DNA of 64,000 nt, from contig QAXH01001707.1 of the NCBI GenBank assembly GCA_004335635.1, positions 2,716 to 66,715 on the forward strand, read 5' to 3'. The stretch is from Chloromonas sp. AAM2. Its lineage: Eukaryota; Chlorophyta; Chlorophyceae; Chlamydomonadales; Chlamydomonadaceae. The position numbers were made by a program, and so were the translations under genes. This document shows, piece by piece, positions 37,301 through 48,800 of this stretch. Under the pieces are notes generated by a model. It made no database searches. It was not told the origin of the DNA and saw only the letters and a program-made list of their open reading frames with translations. Numbering within the stretch: position 1 is the stretch's first letter; each line of letters starts with the position of its first letter.

Positions 37301-39826
37301 TTGCAGATGCATTATGATCATCATGTAATGCAAGCTGTAGCTTGTGAACGGTGAAATCTCCTGATTCCCGTTTGATAACTTCCAATCGGTATGCGAACGT
37401 AAATGGCTGTACTCGACAGGCTGAACATCCCGTCCCAACCTGGCTTCTTGTCCCAACACTGGTATTTGAAGCTGTACTTCCAGATCTCCTGTATCTGTAC
37501 GACCTGTGCCCCTGTGCTCCCCTTGTCCAGGTACTAGACATTCACCGCGCTATCGCTGCCCGCGTATGTGGCTTGCCAATGCTCTAGCTTGTAACGGTGG
37601 CATCCCTTCGATTTTCGAATAGTACGGGATCGTGTGCCGTTATGCTTGCCGTGTCCAGGTGCTGGACATTCAGCGCGCCATTGCTGCCCGAGTGCGGCGC
37701 TTCACGTTCGAGGGCACTGAGATGGCGCTCAAGTGGAGCGCATGGGCCTCTATCACCATGAACCCCGGATATGCAGGTCGCTCAGAGCTGCCAGACAACC
37801 TGAAGGTGCGCAGCCACTCACACAGATACGACAAGTGCCTATGTTGACTGCTAGTAACGGCAGCATCCGGACACCGGTAATGTGCATACATACATATCTG
37901 TTCACATCGGGGAAGCTGTCACAGCACACGGACCGGAGTCATGCGCACAGGCAGTCAGAGAGTCATGTCAAACTCGTACTCCTGATTCCAGTAGCAGCAA
38001 TCAGATCAATTATCCAGGGTTGATGTGTATGTTGCCGTGATCATGCGGCGGTAGCTGCAATCACATAGTCATGAAGTAGGTGCATGTTTTTATATCGCAT
38101 TGATTACAACTGTTTGTGAAGTGACGGCAGCAGTCCAGTAACGGCAGATCCAGAGAACAAGTGGTTGCAATATGCTGGCGTTTGCACCAACTGCGTAATT
38201 AACTTGGCTGAACAAGACCAACCCATGCCCAGCGTGCAGTCTGAGTGGACGGTTGCATAACAATGATGGTGGTGTTTCCCTGCCCAGGCGTTGTTCCGTA
38301 CTGTGGCCATGATGGTTCCTGACTACGCCATGATCGCTGAGATCATGCTATTCAGGTAGGGAGTGGACGGCCTGCCAGGAAGGACACGAGCATGAGGCGT
38401 GGGAAAGCGCGGAAACCGTTGAGGGCTGGTAGTGACAGGTTCTGTGATCATCATCCTCATCATTACACTGCTTTTCTTTTCATGGTTCAACCCACGGTGC
38501 TGCAGCTACACACAGTATCTCTCCAAGAATTACGCGCCTGACAATCGTTAAGCCAAGAAAGGTTCTGTGATGAAGCACACGAAACTCAATACAAATGGGT
38601 TATGGGCACCAGGGCGGCTGGTATACTGGAAGCAGAGGGTGGATGTAGCAGGGCAAGCAATATGCAGACACCCTAAGGCAGGTTTGCTCATGTGCCGTAC
38701 CATGATACTGATTGCATGCTATTGCTTCCCTGCCGACCTGCTTTACAGTTACGGGTACCTGGCCGCCCGTGAGTGCTCCAAGAAGATCGTCCAGTGCTAC
38801 AAGCTGTGCAGCGAGCAGCTGTCCTCCCAGGACCACTACGACTACGGCATGCGGGCGGTCATGGCGGTGCTCAGGGCGGCGGGAAACCTCAAGAGAAGGT
38901 TCCCGGAGGAAAATGAGTGAGTCGGCCGCTTCGGCTCGTCCTTGTTAGTGTGGGTCTGATCTGACTCTGGCGGGTCATGGCCAGGGTCATGGCCAGGTCC
39001 AGAGAGGGAGGAATAGCCTTGAGTTGCATCGTCCAGCGGACATCATACTCTACTGCGTACATAATAGGGTCAAGGATCGGCCACTGTTTTTGACTTTAGG
39101 AATGAACATCATTGGCCTGCCCTGCAGTCATACTCATGCGCAGAGTGGTTGGTCAACGGTTGGCCACTGTTTTGCAACTGAAGGGGGCGGCAGGGTTGCG
39201 AATTGTTTTGCCTTCCTCAAAATAACTGGCGTAGTGACGTGCTTTGCTCTTCAGGTTTGTGCTCATGCTGCGGTCCATCATCGACGTCAACCTGTGCAAG
39301 TTCCTGTCGGACGACGTGCCCTTGTTCCAGGTAAGGCCACCCCAACCCTCACATAACCCTAACCCTGACCCTAACCCAAGGGCCACTCCTGGTGCAACTG
39401 AAGCTCTGTCCGCGGTGCACGAATCGCCACAACCACCACTACAGTTCTACAACACTCATACTTGAAACGGATTTGCAATAGATTTCTGGTAGGATTTACC
39501 AGTAGGATTGCTGTTCTGTTCAAGTGACAGTTGTTGGGCATTCATTCCCGTCGCCCTGCCTTGCCCTCACCTGCACAGGGCATCATCAGCGACCTGTTCC
39601 CCGGCGTGGTCCTGCCCGAGCCCGACTACAAGGCCATGACAGTCGCCATGCAGGACGTGTGCAAGCAGATGAACCTGCAGCCCACTGAATACTTCCTGCT
39701 CAAGGTAGGCGTGACCAAGGTTTGACAAGGGTGGTCATTTGCTACAACAGCCAACCGACAAGCGGTCCTCCGTTCCACTCAACAAGGATAATCCAAGGTC
39801 TGGCCGATGTTTGTGAAGCTTGTGTG

Positions 39827-39877
<51 letters not shown>

Positions 39878-42800
39878 TAGCATCAGTGTCCCATGTGTAG
39901 CAGTTGTGTGGCATTTGCATACAGTACCTGCAAACAGTGAAATTGCTTTTTCTGTCCAAAGCGATGCTCGGGGCAAATTCGCAAACGCCATGCAATGTCC
40001 GTGCTTTGTTGCCCATTGCTCGCAGTCCATCCAGCTGTACGAGATGATAGTGGTGCGCCACGGACTGATGATCGTCGGCCTGCCCTTCGCCGGCAAGACC
40101 GCCAGCTACCGGGTGCTGGCCGCCGCGCTCACGCTCATGGCTGAGCGGGGGCAGGAGGGGCAGACAAAGGCGGAGTACCACTGCATCAACCCCAAGTCGA
40201 TAACAATGGGGCAGCTGTACGGACAAGTGCGTGGCGATGGAAATGTGGAAAAGGGTCTGCCTCTTGTGGCACGCTGCATGTTGCATCAATACGTTGCCAT
40301 TACCTTCTGCCCTACTGCTCTGCTGTTCATGTACCGCCCTTCAGTTCGATCCGGTGAGCCACGAGTGGGCTGACGGTGTGCTGGCCGTGACATTCCGCGC
40401 GGTTGCCTCCAACCCCGCACCCCACCGCAAGTGGTTGGTGCTGGACGGGCCCGTGGACGCCATTTGGATCGAGAACATGAACACGGTGCTGGACGACAAC
40501 AAGAAGCTCTGCCTGAACAGCGGAGAGATCATCCAGATGAGCCCGTCAATGGTACGCTATGGAATGCCAGTACATCAGACGCTGGGTTGAGGTTTGAGCT
40601 GGCCCGGTCAAGGGCAAGACGGACCATGAATTGAATGAGGTCGTTGGGTTCTGGTTGCTGGGTAAAGCCTGGATGGGTCAACTGGGAGTGTTGGAGCAGG
40701 ACGAAGAATGGTGGACCGGGTAGGACTGGGCTGGGCATGGGCTGAACCTGTTTGCGACAAACTGCAGAACTGTTGCACAGTGGACACCTGACGAGACGGG
40801 CACAAGGCTGCAAGCAAAGCAGTCTCAGCTCTTGGCTGAGATGTGCACATGCCACCTGCCCTATGCTGCACGTGCATTTTCCCTGCAGAACATGATCTTT
40901 GAGGTCGCTGACCTTGCGGTGGCCTCGCCCGCCACCGTCTCCCGCTGCGGTATGGTCTACCTGGAGCCGCACCAGTTGGGGTGGAGGCCGCTGCTCACAT
41001 CCTGGATGGCAACCTTCCCTGAGCACATCACTGAGGTGTGTGGCCTGACTGTGTGTGGCTTTGGCACTGTCCACTCGTCACAACAGTATTCCGTACCCGC
41101 TGCATTTTTCTGTATGCTCCTGCCACTTGATACTTGGTTTGCCTGACACCTGACATTGGCTTCCCTGATGTAACCAGGTATGGTCTATACTCGGTGAATG
41201 GTGTCCAACTACCGTATGCATGGCCCAGCACAGCGATTGCCAAGACCAGCGCGGGTCGTCCTCAGTATGACAGTTGATCACCGTCAAACAATAACCAACC
41301 AATGTGAGCATGGCCCACTACAGAGGCTACCAAGGCCAGCACGGCTTGTCCTCGCATGTGCAATGATCAGTTGCTCACCGTCAAGTCACTGCTTGTTGTT
41401 CACAGGCGCAGCGCGCGCACCTGTGCGGTCTGTTCCATTGGCTGGTGCCCGTGGCCCTGAGGTGGATTCGGCGCGAGGTCAGGGAGGCGTGTCCCACGCT
41501 GGACGCTAACCTAGTCACCACGCTCATGCGCATGTTCAAGACACTCACCAAACACATCCAGGTATGCGAGGTTGCGAGATGCAGGGCACGGGATGGTGTG
41601 GGTGTGGCCTGCGGACAGAATGCTCGAGTTCATCGCCGGCTGTGTTCAGCGGAAGCCTATTGCTTCACTGTTAGTGCACACTGCTGTGCTGAGTGGGGTG
41701 TCCTAAACGGCGTCTGCTTCTGCTTGTGCTGTACTGGCGTATATGTAAGCTCACACCAGTTGTGTTCAAAACTGGGTACTTTGCAGAACATGCTGCTACC
41801 GTTCTAGTGATAATCCGGGCAGTGGTTTGCGCCATGCTGTGATGACACTTTCACCCGTTCCTGCCTGCTGCACTTGGTGTCCCGCAGGACCCTGATCAGT
41901 TCAGCTCCATGGAACCAGCACACGTGATGCTGCACATGGAGGCGGTTTTCCTGTTTTCCCTCACGTGGTCGATAGGCGGCACAGGAGCCACAGGGGAGGC
42001 GCGTACTGCGTTCGACGCGTTCCTCCGCACGGCTGTGGCCGGAACACTCACGGGCTATGTTGGGCCCTCCGGGGAGAGGTAGGGCAGGGACCGTGTTTGG
42101 TCCAATCGGTTGCTTGTCCTTCACAATTGGCACTTGATGCAGAGATGAGACAGGGTTTGAACTATGGGGGAGATGCAGCACCGCAGGATTGCAGCACGAA
42201 CTGACTGGTTCCATTAGCGGCAGAGGCCGGCAGTGTGCTTAGGCAGAGGCCCGTAAAACTTATCAGTCGCTTGTTGGGGTGTGTCAGGAACTGGCCGTCA
42301 TTTGGGGCCCAAATGGTCGTGTGTATTAGGCTATGATCAACAGTAAGGGGAGAGGGTGGATGGGGTCCTGACTGGCAGCGTTGCTCAAAGCTCACACCGC
42401 TGACCAACCGATCGACGATGAATTCCAGTAGCAACCCTTGAGTCATGTGGTGCCATCCTTCATTTCTGTTTAACTGCACACACGTGAAGTGTGCTAATTT
42501 GCTGTGGAACCGCAGGACTCAAGATGTGTGCTGATGTGTGCCATGTCTGTTGCGTTCGCAGGTACACACTGCCTGAGGACATTCCCGAGGGCCACGTGAC
42601 CCTGACAGCCTGTGAGATGATGCCCTGCGGCCCGCTGTCAGCAGGGGCGCCGCCCAGCACGTGCTATGACTTCTTCTGGGACTGCCAGACAAGAACGTGG
42701 GTGACGTGTCTGGCAAACGGCCTTCACTTGCTTCGATGGACTTCAGGCCTCATGGTGGTGTCGTGGTGTGTCCATGGTGCATCGTTTGTACTGAGAAGCA

Positions 42801-45800
42801 ATACAATGACCACACGACCTCACATGATGGTTGCCCGTGTGTTGCCCTCTGTGCAGTTGGCTGGCCTGGGACACCCTGATCAGCGCCGAGCCCATCCCGC
42901 CGGAGGCGCAGTTCAGGCAGATCATCGTACCATCTGTGGACACAGTCAGGTGGGCAAGACCAGGAGCTGCCGCGTTTTGCCATAAATCTAAAATGCAGTT
43001 TGCTTACTGAGTGGACAGCACCTGCTACAGCCATTCGTTGGCCAGCTCTACGATGCTATAGATTCATGTTAATTCTCTGGTACATCCTCCCACCCTTCGA
43101 CTGCGTCCGTTTTCATGCTCTCATGTGCCTGCGCCCATGTTGGGTGCCTTGCCTGCCCCAGGTACACGTACCTGCTTGACATAGCCGTGAAGAAAGCACA
43201 CCCCGCACTAGTGGTTGGATCAACAGGTGCGCAATTTCGCCATTGATAATGCAACAGAAATAGAGATTAAGCATGGAGAGAACAAGGATAGAGTCAGGTA
43301 GAGTGAACACAGATAGCCAGAAGGAAGCAAGCAAGAGAGAAAGGAGGAAAGGAAGACAAGGAGAAAGAAACAAACCGGCATGATTTCTTATTGCATAAGG
43401 AAAGAGGCGGGGTGTTGAAGCCTCAGCTGTCATGATCCCACCTGTTGAATACCTGGATGTGTGTCACTCGTCCGTTGTGTTGTGTCCATGACGTTGCGCT
43501 GTACCGATCTCACAGGCACGGGCAAGAGTGTGCTGGTGGCCAAGTACCTGTACGCCCTGCCCTCCGAGGGGTACGTCCCACCCAACGTGGTGGGCTTCTC
43601 GGCGCGCACGACAGCGAACACCACACAGGTGAGCTTGAAGGCCTGCAACTCCTGTTGCAATGCCACGTTGCTTGTGTTGCCTGCCAGCAGAACATCTCTG
43701 GAGGCTGCCTCAATGCTGCCTGCGGCATGTGAATACCTGACCCGTGCCCTGTGCAGTACTTAATCGATGCCAAACTGGACCGCCGGCGCAAGGGCGTATT
43801 CGGCCCGCCAGTTGGCAAGCGGGCAATCATATTCATCGATGACCTCAACATGCCACAGGTAAGCCAGGCACTGTAGCCATGAAGTTCAGCTCTCTTGGGT
43901 TTGTCGCCAGGCTGCGTTCTGCGAGGTTGATTTTCTTTATGTCCCGCAATGGAGACCCACGCCAGGTCTTAACAGCAGTGCCTTGGTTGCAAGTGTTGCC
44001 AACATACGGTCAACGTGTTTGATTGAGGACAACCAATGGCTTGCCAACATACGGTCATCGTATTTAATTGAGGACACCCAAGTCCAGTGAATGGCTTGCC
44101 AACATGACCCCTGTTTTTCCTTGCGCAGCTGGAGACGTACGGCGCCCAGCCTCCCATTGAGCTCCTTCGACAGTACATGGACCATGGGGGCTGGTACGAT
44201 AGGCAGAACGCATTCCGAAAGATGGACGACTGCCAGTTCATCGCGGCAATGGGCCCTCCGGGCGGCGGCCGCAACCAGATCACATCCCGCTACGCCCGAC
44301 ACTTCTCGGTCATCTCGATCACGGATTTTGACGACACAACGCTTCGCCGGATCTTCTCGAGCTTGCTCAGCTGGGCACTGGAGAAGGAGCCGTTCCCTCC
44401 AAACATCAAGGCAAGTGCCCGATTGCTGATCGCCTTTCACTACTTTCCCGCATCGAGCTCATCTGCTTCCCTGCATGGCGATATATATCGAGCATGTGCC
44501 CGCAGTGCTTGCATTCCATTACCTCTCGAGCATCAGGTTCTTCTGCTACTCCGCACGTTGCGTTCTGCACTGTGGCGGTAAATTCGAGCATTTGAACCCT
44601 TGTATTTCATCTACCTTGCGCAGGATATGCGTGACAACGTTGTCGAGGCCACCCTGGATGTGTACAAGAAGGTCATGTCCAGCCTCCTGCCCACACCCAC
44701 CAAGAGCCACTACACCTTCAACCTGAGGGACATCAGCAGGGTCATGCAGGTGCGAAAACCACACGATGAGCAGAGAACAGCACCGTGATACTACCAGAAA
44801 GGCAGCTGAAGCACAAGCCTTGAAGAGGGTTCCACGTAGGAAGGCACGTACTTCTTACGTCGGTTATCATACACTGGGGCATGCAGGGGCATTGGGCTGG
44901 GCAATCCTGCATTTAAGCAAGTGATTGCATGCGCCCTGCGTTGCCTACATGCACTGACCGTTCACTCTAACCAGCCATGCAAGCGACAATTGATGTCTTG
45001 GTCTTGTTGTGTTCCTTTGTGCTCCCAGGGTTTCCTGATGATGGGCCCCACTCAGCTGGGCAGTGGTGCGGCAGCACAGGACAAGTACCTCAGGCTGTGG
45101 GTGCATGAGGTGAGATGAGCGGGCACATAGGCAGTTGAGAGCTGCAAAGAGCGTATTTCTTCTTCTTCCTTGTTCCAATCCATGCATGTGACAAGCTACA
45201 ACAAACTATATTGGCTCGACTTGTGCCAACTCAGCGGCATGCCTGGTTTAATTCAGCAGCCTGCGTGATTCAGTAGTTGGCTAATGTGTGTGCTGTCTTG
45301 CCCGTTCCAGATCATGCGTGTGTTCTACGATCGCCTGGTGGACCGCAAGGACGGCACTTGGTTTTTGGCGTTTCTCAAAGGAGTGCTGCAGGTGAGGAGC
45401 ACATGTGCCTGAAAGCGACCATCAGAATCGACATGCAAGCACGAACTGGAAACTAATTGAGCCAAGGACAGCCGATTAGTTGAGCCCTATCCTCGAGCCT
45501 AGAGCAGCCCCAACAGTCACCAGGTACAGTATGTCACCAAATGCTCCCGTTTGTTGTGGCGGTTGCTCATGTTGCGAACCAATTTGCGCAAGGGGTTCTG
45601 AAACGTCTTTCCTGTGTGGCCGCATGTGCGATCAGGAGCGGTTCCAGTCCAACTTTGACAGGCTGTTCGCCCACCTGGCGCCTGCTGGTGCGGCCGGTGC
45701 AGCGGCTGAGGTCGGAGTAGACCAGGTAAGGAATCACAGCAAGACATGGTCTACGGTCTTCAGTCAACACTGCCAAAGGTGCGACAACTGCCTCAAACCA

Positions 45801-48800
45801 ATCAATGACAAGTGTGTAGCACCGCCTCTTCACAAGCTCAAACCAACTGCGGTCCACTGAAAACGGCTGTGACAGATGGCTTCACGGAGTCTGCCAGCCC
45901 ATCTCCCTGGCCACCTCACAAACGCCTGTCTACCCAAGTGCCTTACTGGTCCACTTCCGTTTGACAATCAGACACGCTTTCTCAACCTGCCCAATCCACC
46001 AGTGCAGTTGTGCATTTACCGACACTCAGATTGCCCCTGGCCTCCGCACCCCTCCAGGTTCGCTCCCTGTTCTTTGGTGACTACCTGGACAGCGAGGCAG
46101 AGGAGCCAGGGCTGAGGGTGTACGACGAGGTGGGGACATGCATCACTTTCTAACAGTCGTTCTCATCTTCGTCCGTCATAGGACCACAACGTTCAGTACA
46201 AATCGGCCAGGACAATGAAGTGAAGTGGTACCGTGATAGTTGGTTGGACTTGAGGTCGGACCATTCATTCATGTACGATTTTCGTTTCATTCACATGCAA
46301 ACCTAACCATACTCTAGAAACAGGCCCCAGTTGTCCATGTCTTCCCTTGCCCCAGGTGACTGACATCCCCAAGCTGATCAGTCGCATGGAAGAGTACCTC
46401 ATGGACCATAACGCCATGAGCAAGAGACCCATGAACCTGGCCATATTCCTGTGAGTGCAGAGCCAAACTCTGGATTGACTCTACGAGTTTGGTTTCGGTT
46501 ATCCCTGGGCCTGACCTCTCCCACAAATGACCGGTAGTGCAACAGGAGACTGGGCGATGGAATTGAGCACCACGCTTGGTTTTAGGTGTACTGATGCATT
46601 GTGTGGCTGACGCCAGCACTGTACAACATAGCATGCTAGGGCTAGCCTATAGCTAGCCACGTTTGAAACTGCCCTGCTTTGTACTTCATGCGTTTCAGGT
46701 ACGCTGTGGAGCATGTATCGCGCATAGCGCGTGTGCTCAAGCAGCCCGGCGCACACATGCTGTGTGTGGGGGTGGGCGGCAGCGGGCGGCAGTCACTGGC
46801 AAGGCTGGCCGCGTTCATCAGCGGCATGGAGACCTTCCAGATCGAGGTGAGGATATTGCATGCATGGCACGTTGTCGCCCATGCCGGCTGTGCCATTATT
46901 GTTCACTGGAACTTGCATCGGAACGAGGCTGGAAGCATATGAAGAGGGATTGGTTCGCACAAGATACAGTTTGCTGCACAAACCCAGGAGTGTTTGGTTG
47001 GCACAAGATCCTTTTCTATGTGACCTCGCACTGCTGTAGTCTTGTTACAATGCAAACGCTGAGGTGAGGAGAGGTGCATGGAGTGTGCATGGCACACTGT
47101 TGCCTGTGCCGGGCCTGCCGCTCACGTGCAATCAAACTTGACAAGCACATGAAGAATGCTGTACTGGTTGGCACAAACCTTTTGTATTGGTTGGCACAGA
47201 CAGAAAATGCCAGTGTGTCTGCACTGCTGCGACCACACACTGCGGCAGTGTTGTATGCGGCACCTGAGCATGCCACGTCGTCACTGTGTTCAGATCTCCA
47301 AGAGCTACACCGCAACGGAGTGGCGCGAGGACCTGAAGCGCATGGCCCGTCACGCGGGTGCGGGCGGGAAGCCGGCCGTGTTCCTGTTCAGCGACAGTCA
47401 GATCAAGGCCGAGTCATTCGTCGAGGACATCAACAACCTGCTCAACAGCGGCGAGGTGCCCAACATGTTTCCGTACGACGAGCGGGCGGCGGTGCTGGAG
47501 CAGTGCAGGGCGCTCAGTAAGAAGGAGGGGAGGCAGCTGGAGAGCGTGGTGAGCGGGGATACCAAGGGAGGCGCGGAAGGGCTGCCCAAGGGATGGGGGC
47601 AGTGCGCTGAAGAGGCGTGGGCCGGCGGTAGCGCCTTATCTGTCTACATGATACGTTCGAAGTCAAAGGCACTTGAGAGGCGTGTGGATTAAGTGTGGTC
47701 TAGATAGAGCGTGCAGATTTTCCAGTGGGTGGCTGTTGACGATTAGATTGTCGATGTTTGCCAATGGGCCAGAGCAGTGCGCCCAAGAGACGTGAGCTGG
47801 GCTGCGACTCCTGACCAGTAAAGACGAATGCCTTTAGCAGAATCTCCAGGGGCCGGTCGTAGAGGGCAGGGTTCGATGCAGGCAACGTTAGCCTTGAAAT
47901 CAGCAATGCAATGCTCTCTTTTATCACTGCGCTGCGACCAGTGATGCGCTGCGACCGGGTATGCGCTGCGACCCGTGATGCGCTGCTTCTCCAAACCCAT
48001 CTGCACAGGTTGAGTTGTGGAGCTTCTTTGTGGAGAAGACGCGTGAGAACCTGCACGTGGTGCTATGCTTCTCGCCCATTGGAGACGCCTTCCGGGAGCG
48101 GCTCAGGCAGTTCCCGTCACTCGTCAACTGCTGCACCATTGACTGGTGAGACCAGGAATAACACCAGGCAGCTAGTCATGCCAGCCGCAGTGCTTTCCAC
48201 AACCTGTAGCAGGTACTTGCATTTCTCCTAGAACGAGGGGCATTCAAGGTCACATCGATTGGTCAGATTGCTGGGGCTCCGTTTATGATCAAAGCAGCAT
48301 TACTCCGTTTGCGCAGGTTCTTGCCTGTCTTGAGAGTTTTTGGTTGCATGTGCAATTGCACAGGTTCTCTGCGTGGCCCGTTGACGCGCTCGAGGCAGTG
48401 GCCGCCAAGTTCCTGGCGGACCTGGACGTGACGGCCAGCCAGCGGGCGGCGGTCAGCGACGCGTGCAGGAGCTTCCACGAGGACGTCAGGCTGCTCAGCG
48501 AACAGTACAGGTGAGCAGCATCAGCGCAAGCCAAGTTAGGGATTAGCAGGACTGCCTGTGTATTGAGCCACACTTGCCTGACGTGTTGAGGCATCTCAGC
48601 AGTTGCCTTGGTTCATCTCAAGCAGCAGTTTGGAACTGCCGATATGCTAAACAGTAACTCAGTGACGCTTCAAGTGCAAACAAGAGGCGGCCTGAGTCAA
48701 GAAGGCAGCGATCAAAGATTACTCAATCGTGTTTGCATGTTGTGTCCTTCAGCTGGTCCCACCTGCTGATGGCTTCCCTGCAGGCGTGAGTCTGGTCGCA

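Larger units (their letters stand above)
35668..38916 (+). other. dynein heavy chain: AAA1, main ATPase site (exons 36-42)
   Basis: Exons 37-42: 36319-36389, 36579-36670, 37119-37217, 37659-37805, 38288-38355, 38749-38916; about residues 1385-1640. The Walker A loop [17 protein letters not shown] is split across exons 37 and 38. Walker B is CFDEFNRI in exon 39, and sensor-type [18 protein letters not shown] ends exon 40. All residues needed for ATP hydrolysis are present, so this should be the working motor site. The intron before exon 40 holds a duplicated micro-exon (37531-37563). Confidence 0.95.
39255..41561 (+). other. dynein heavy chain: AAA2 (exons 43-48)
   Basis: Exons 39255-39330, 39579-39704, 40026-40226, 40345-40551, 40889-41035, 41406-41561; about residues 1640-1945. 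The nucleotide loop is [15 protein letters not shown] (exon 45). The Walker B region is [17 protein letters not shown], followed by [14 protein letters not shown] (exon 46). Exon 47 has the highly conserved [19 protein letters not shown]2 binds nucleotide structurally in dyneins. Confidence 0.95.

Noticed and set aside
39735..40373. Frames with poly-Asp, poly-Ile or poly-Met runs on both strands
   Set aside because: They read through the ATC microsatellite at 39826-39879; the real coding part is dynein exon 45 only.
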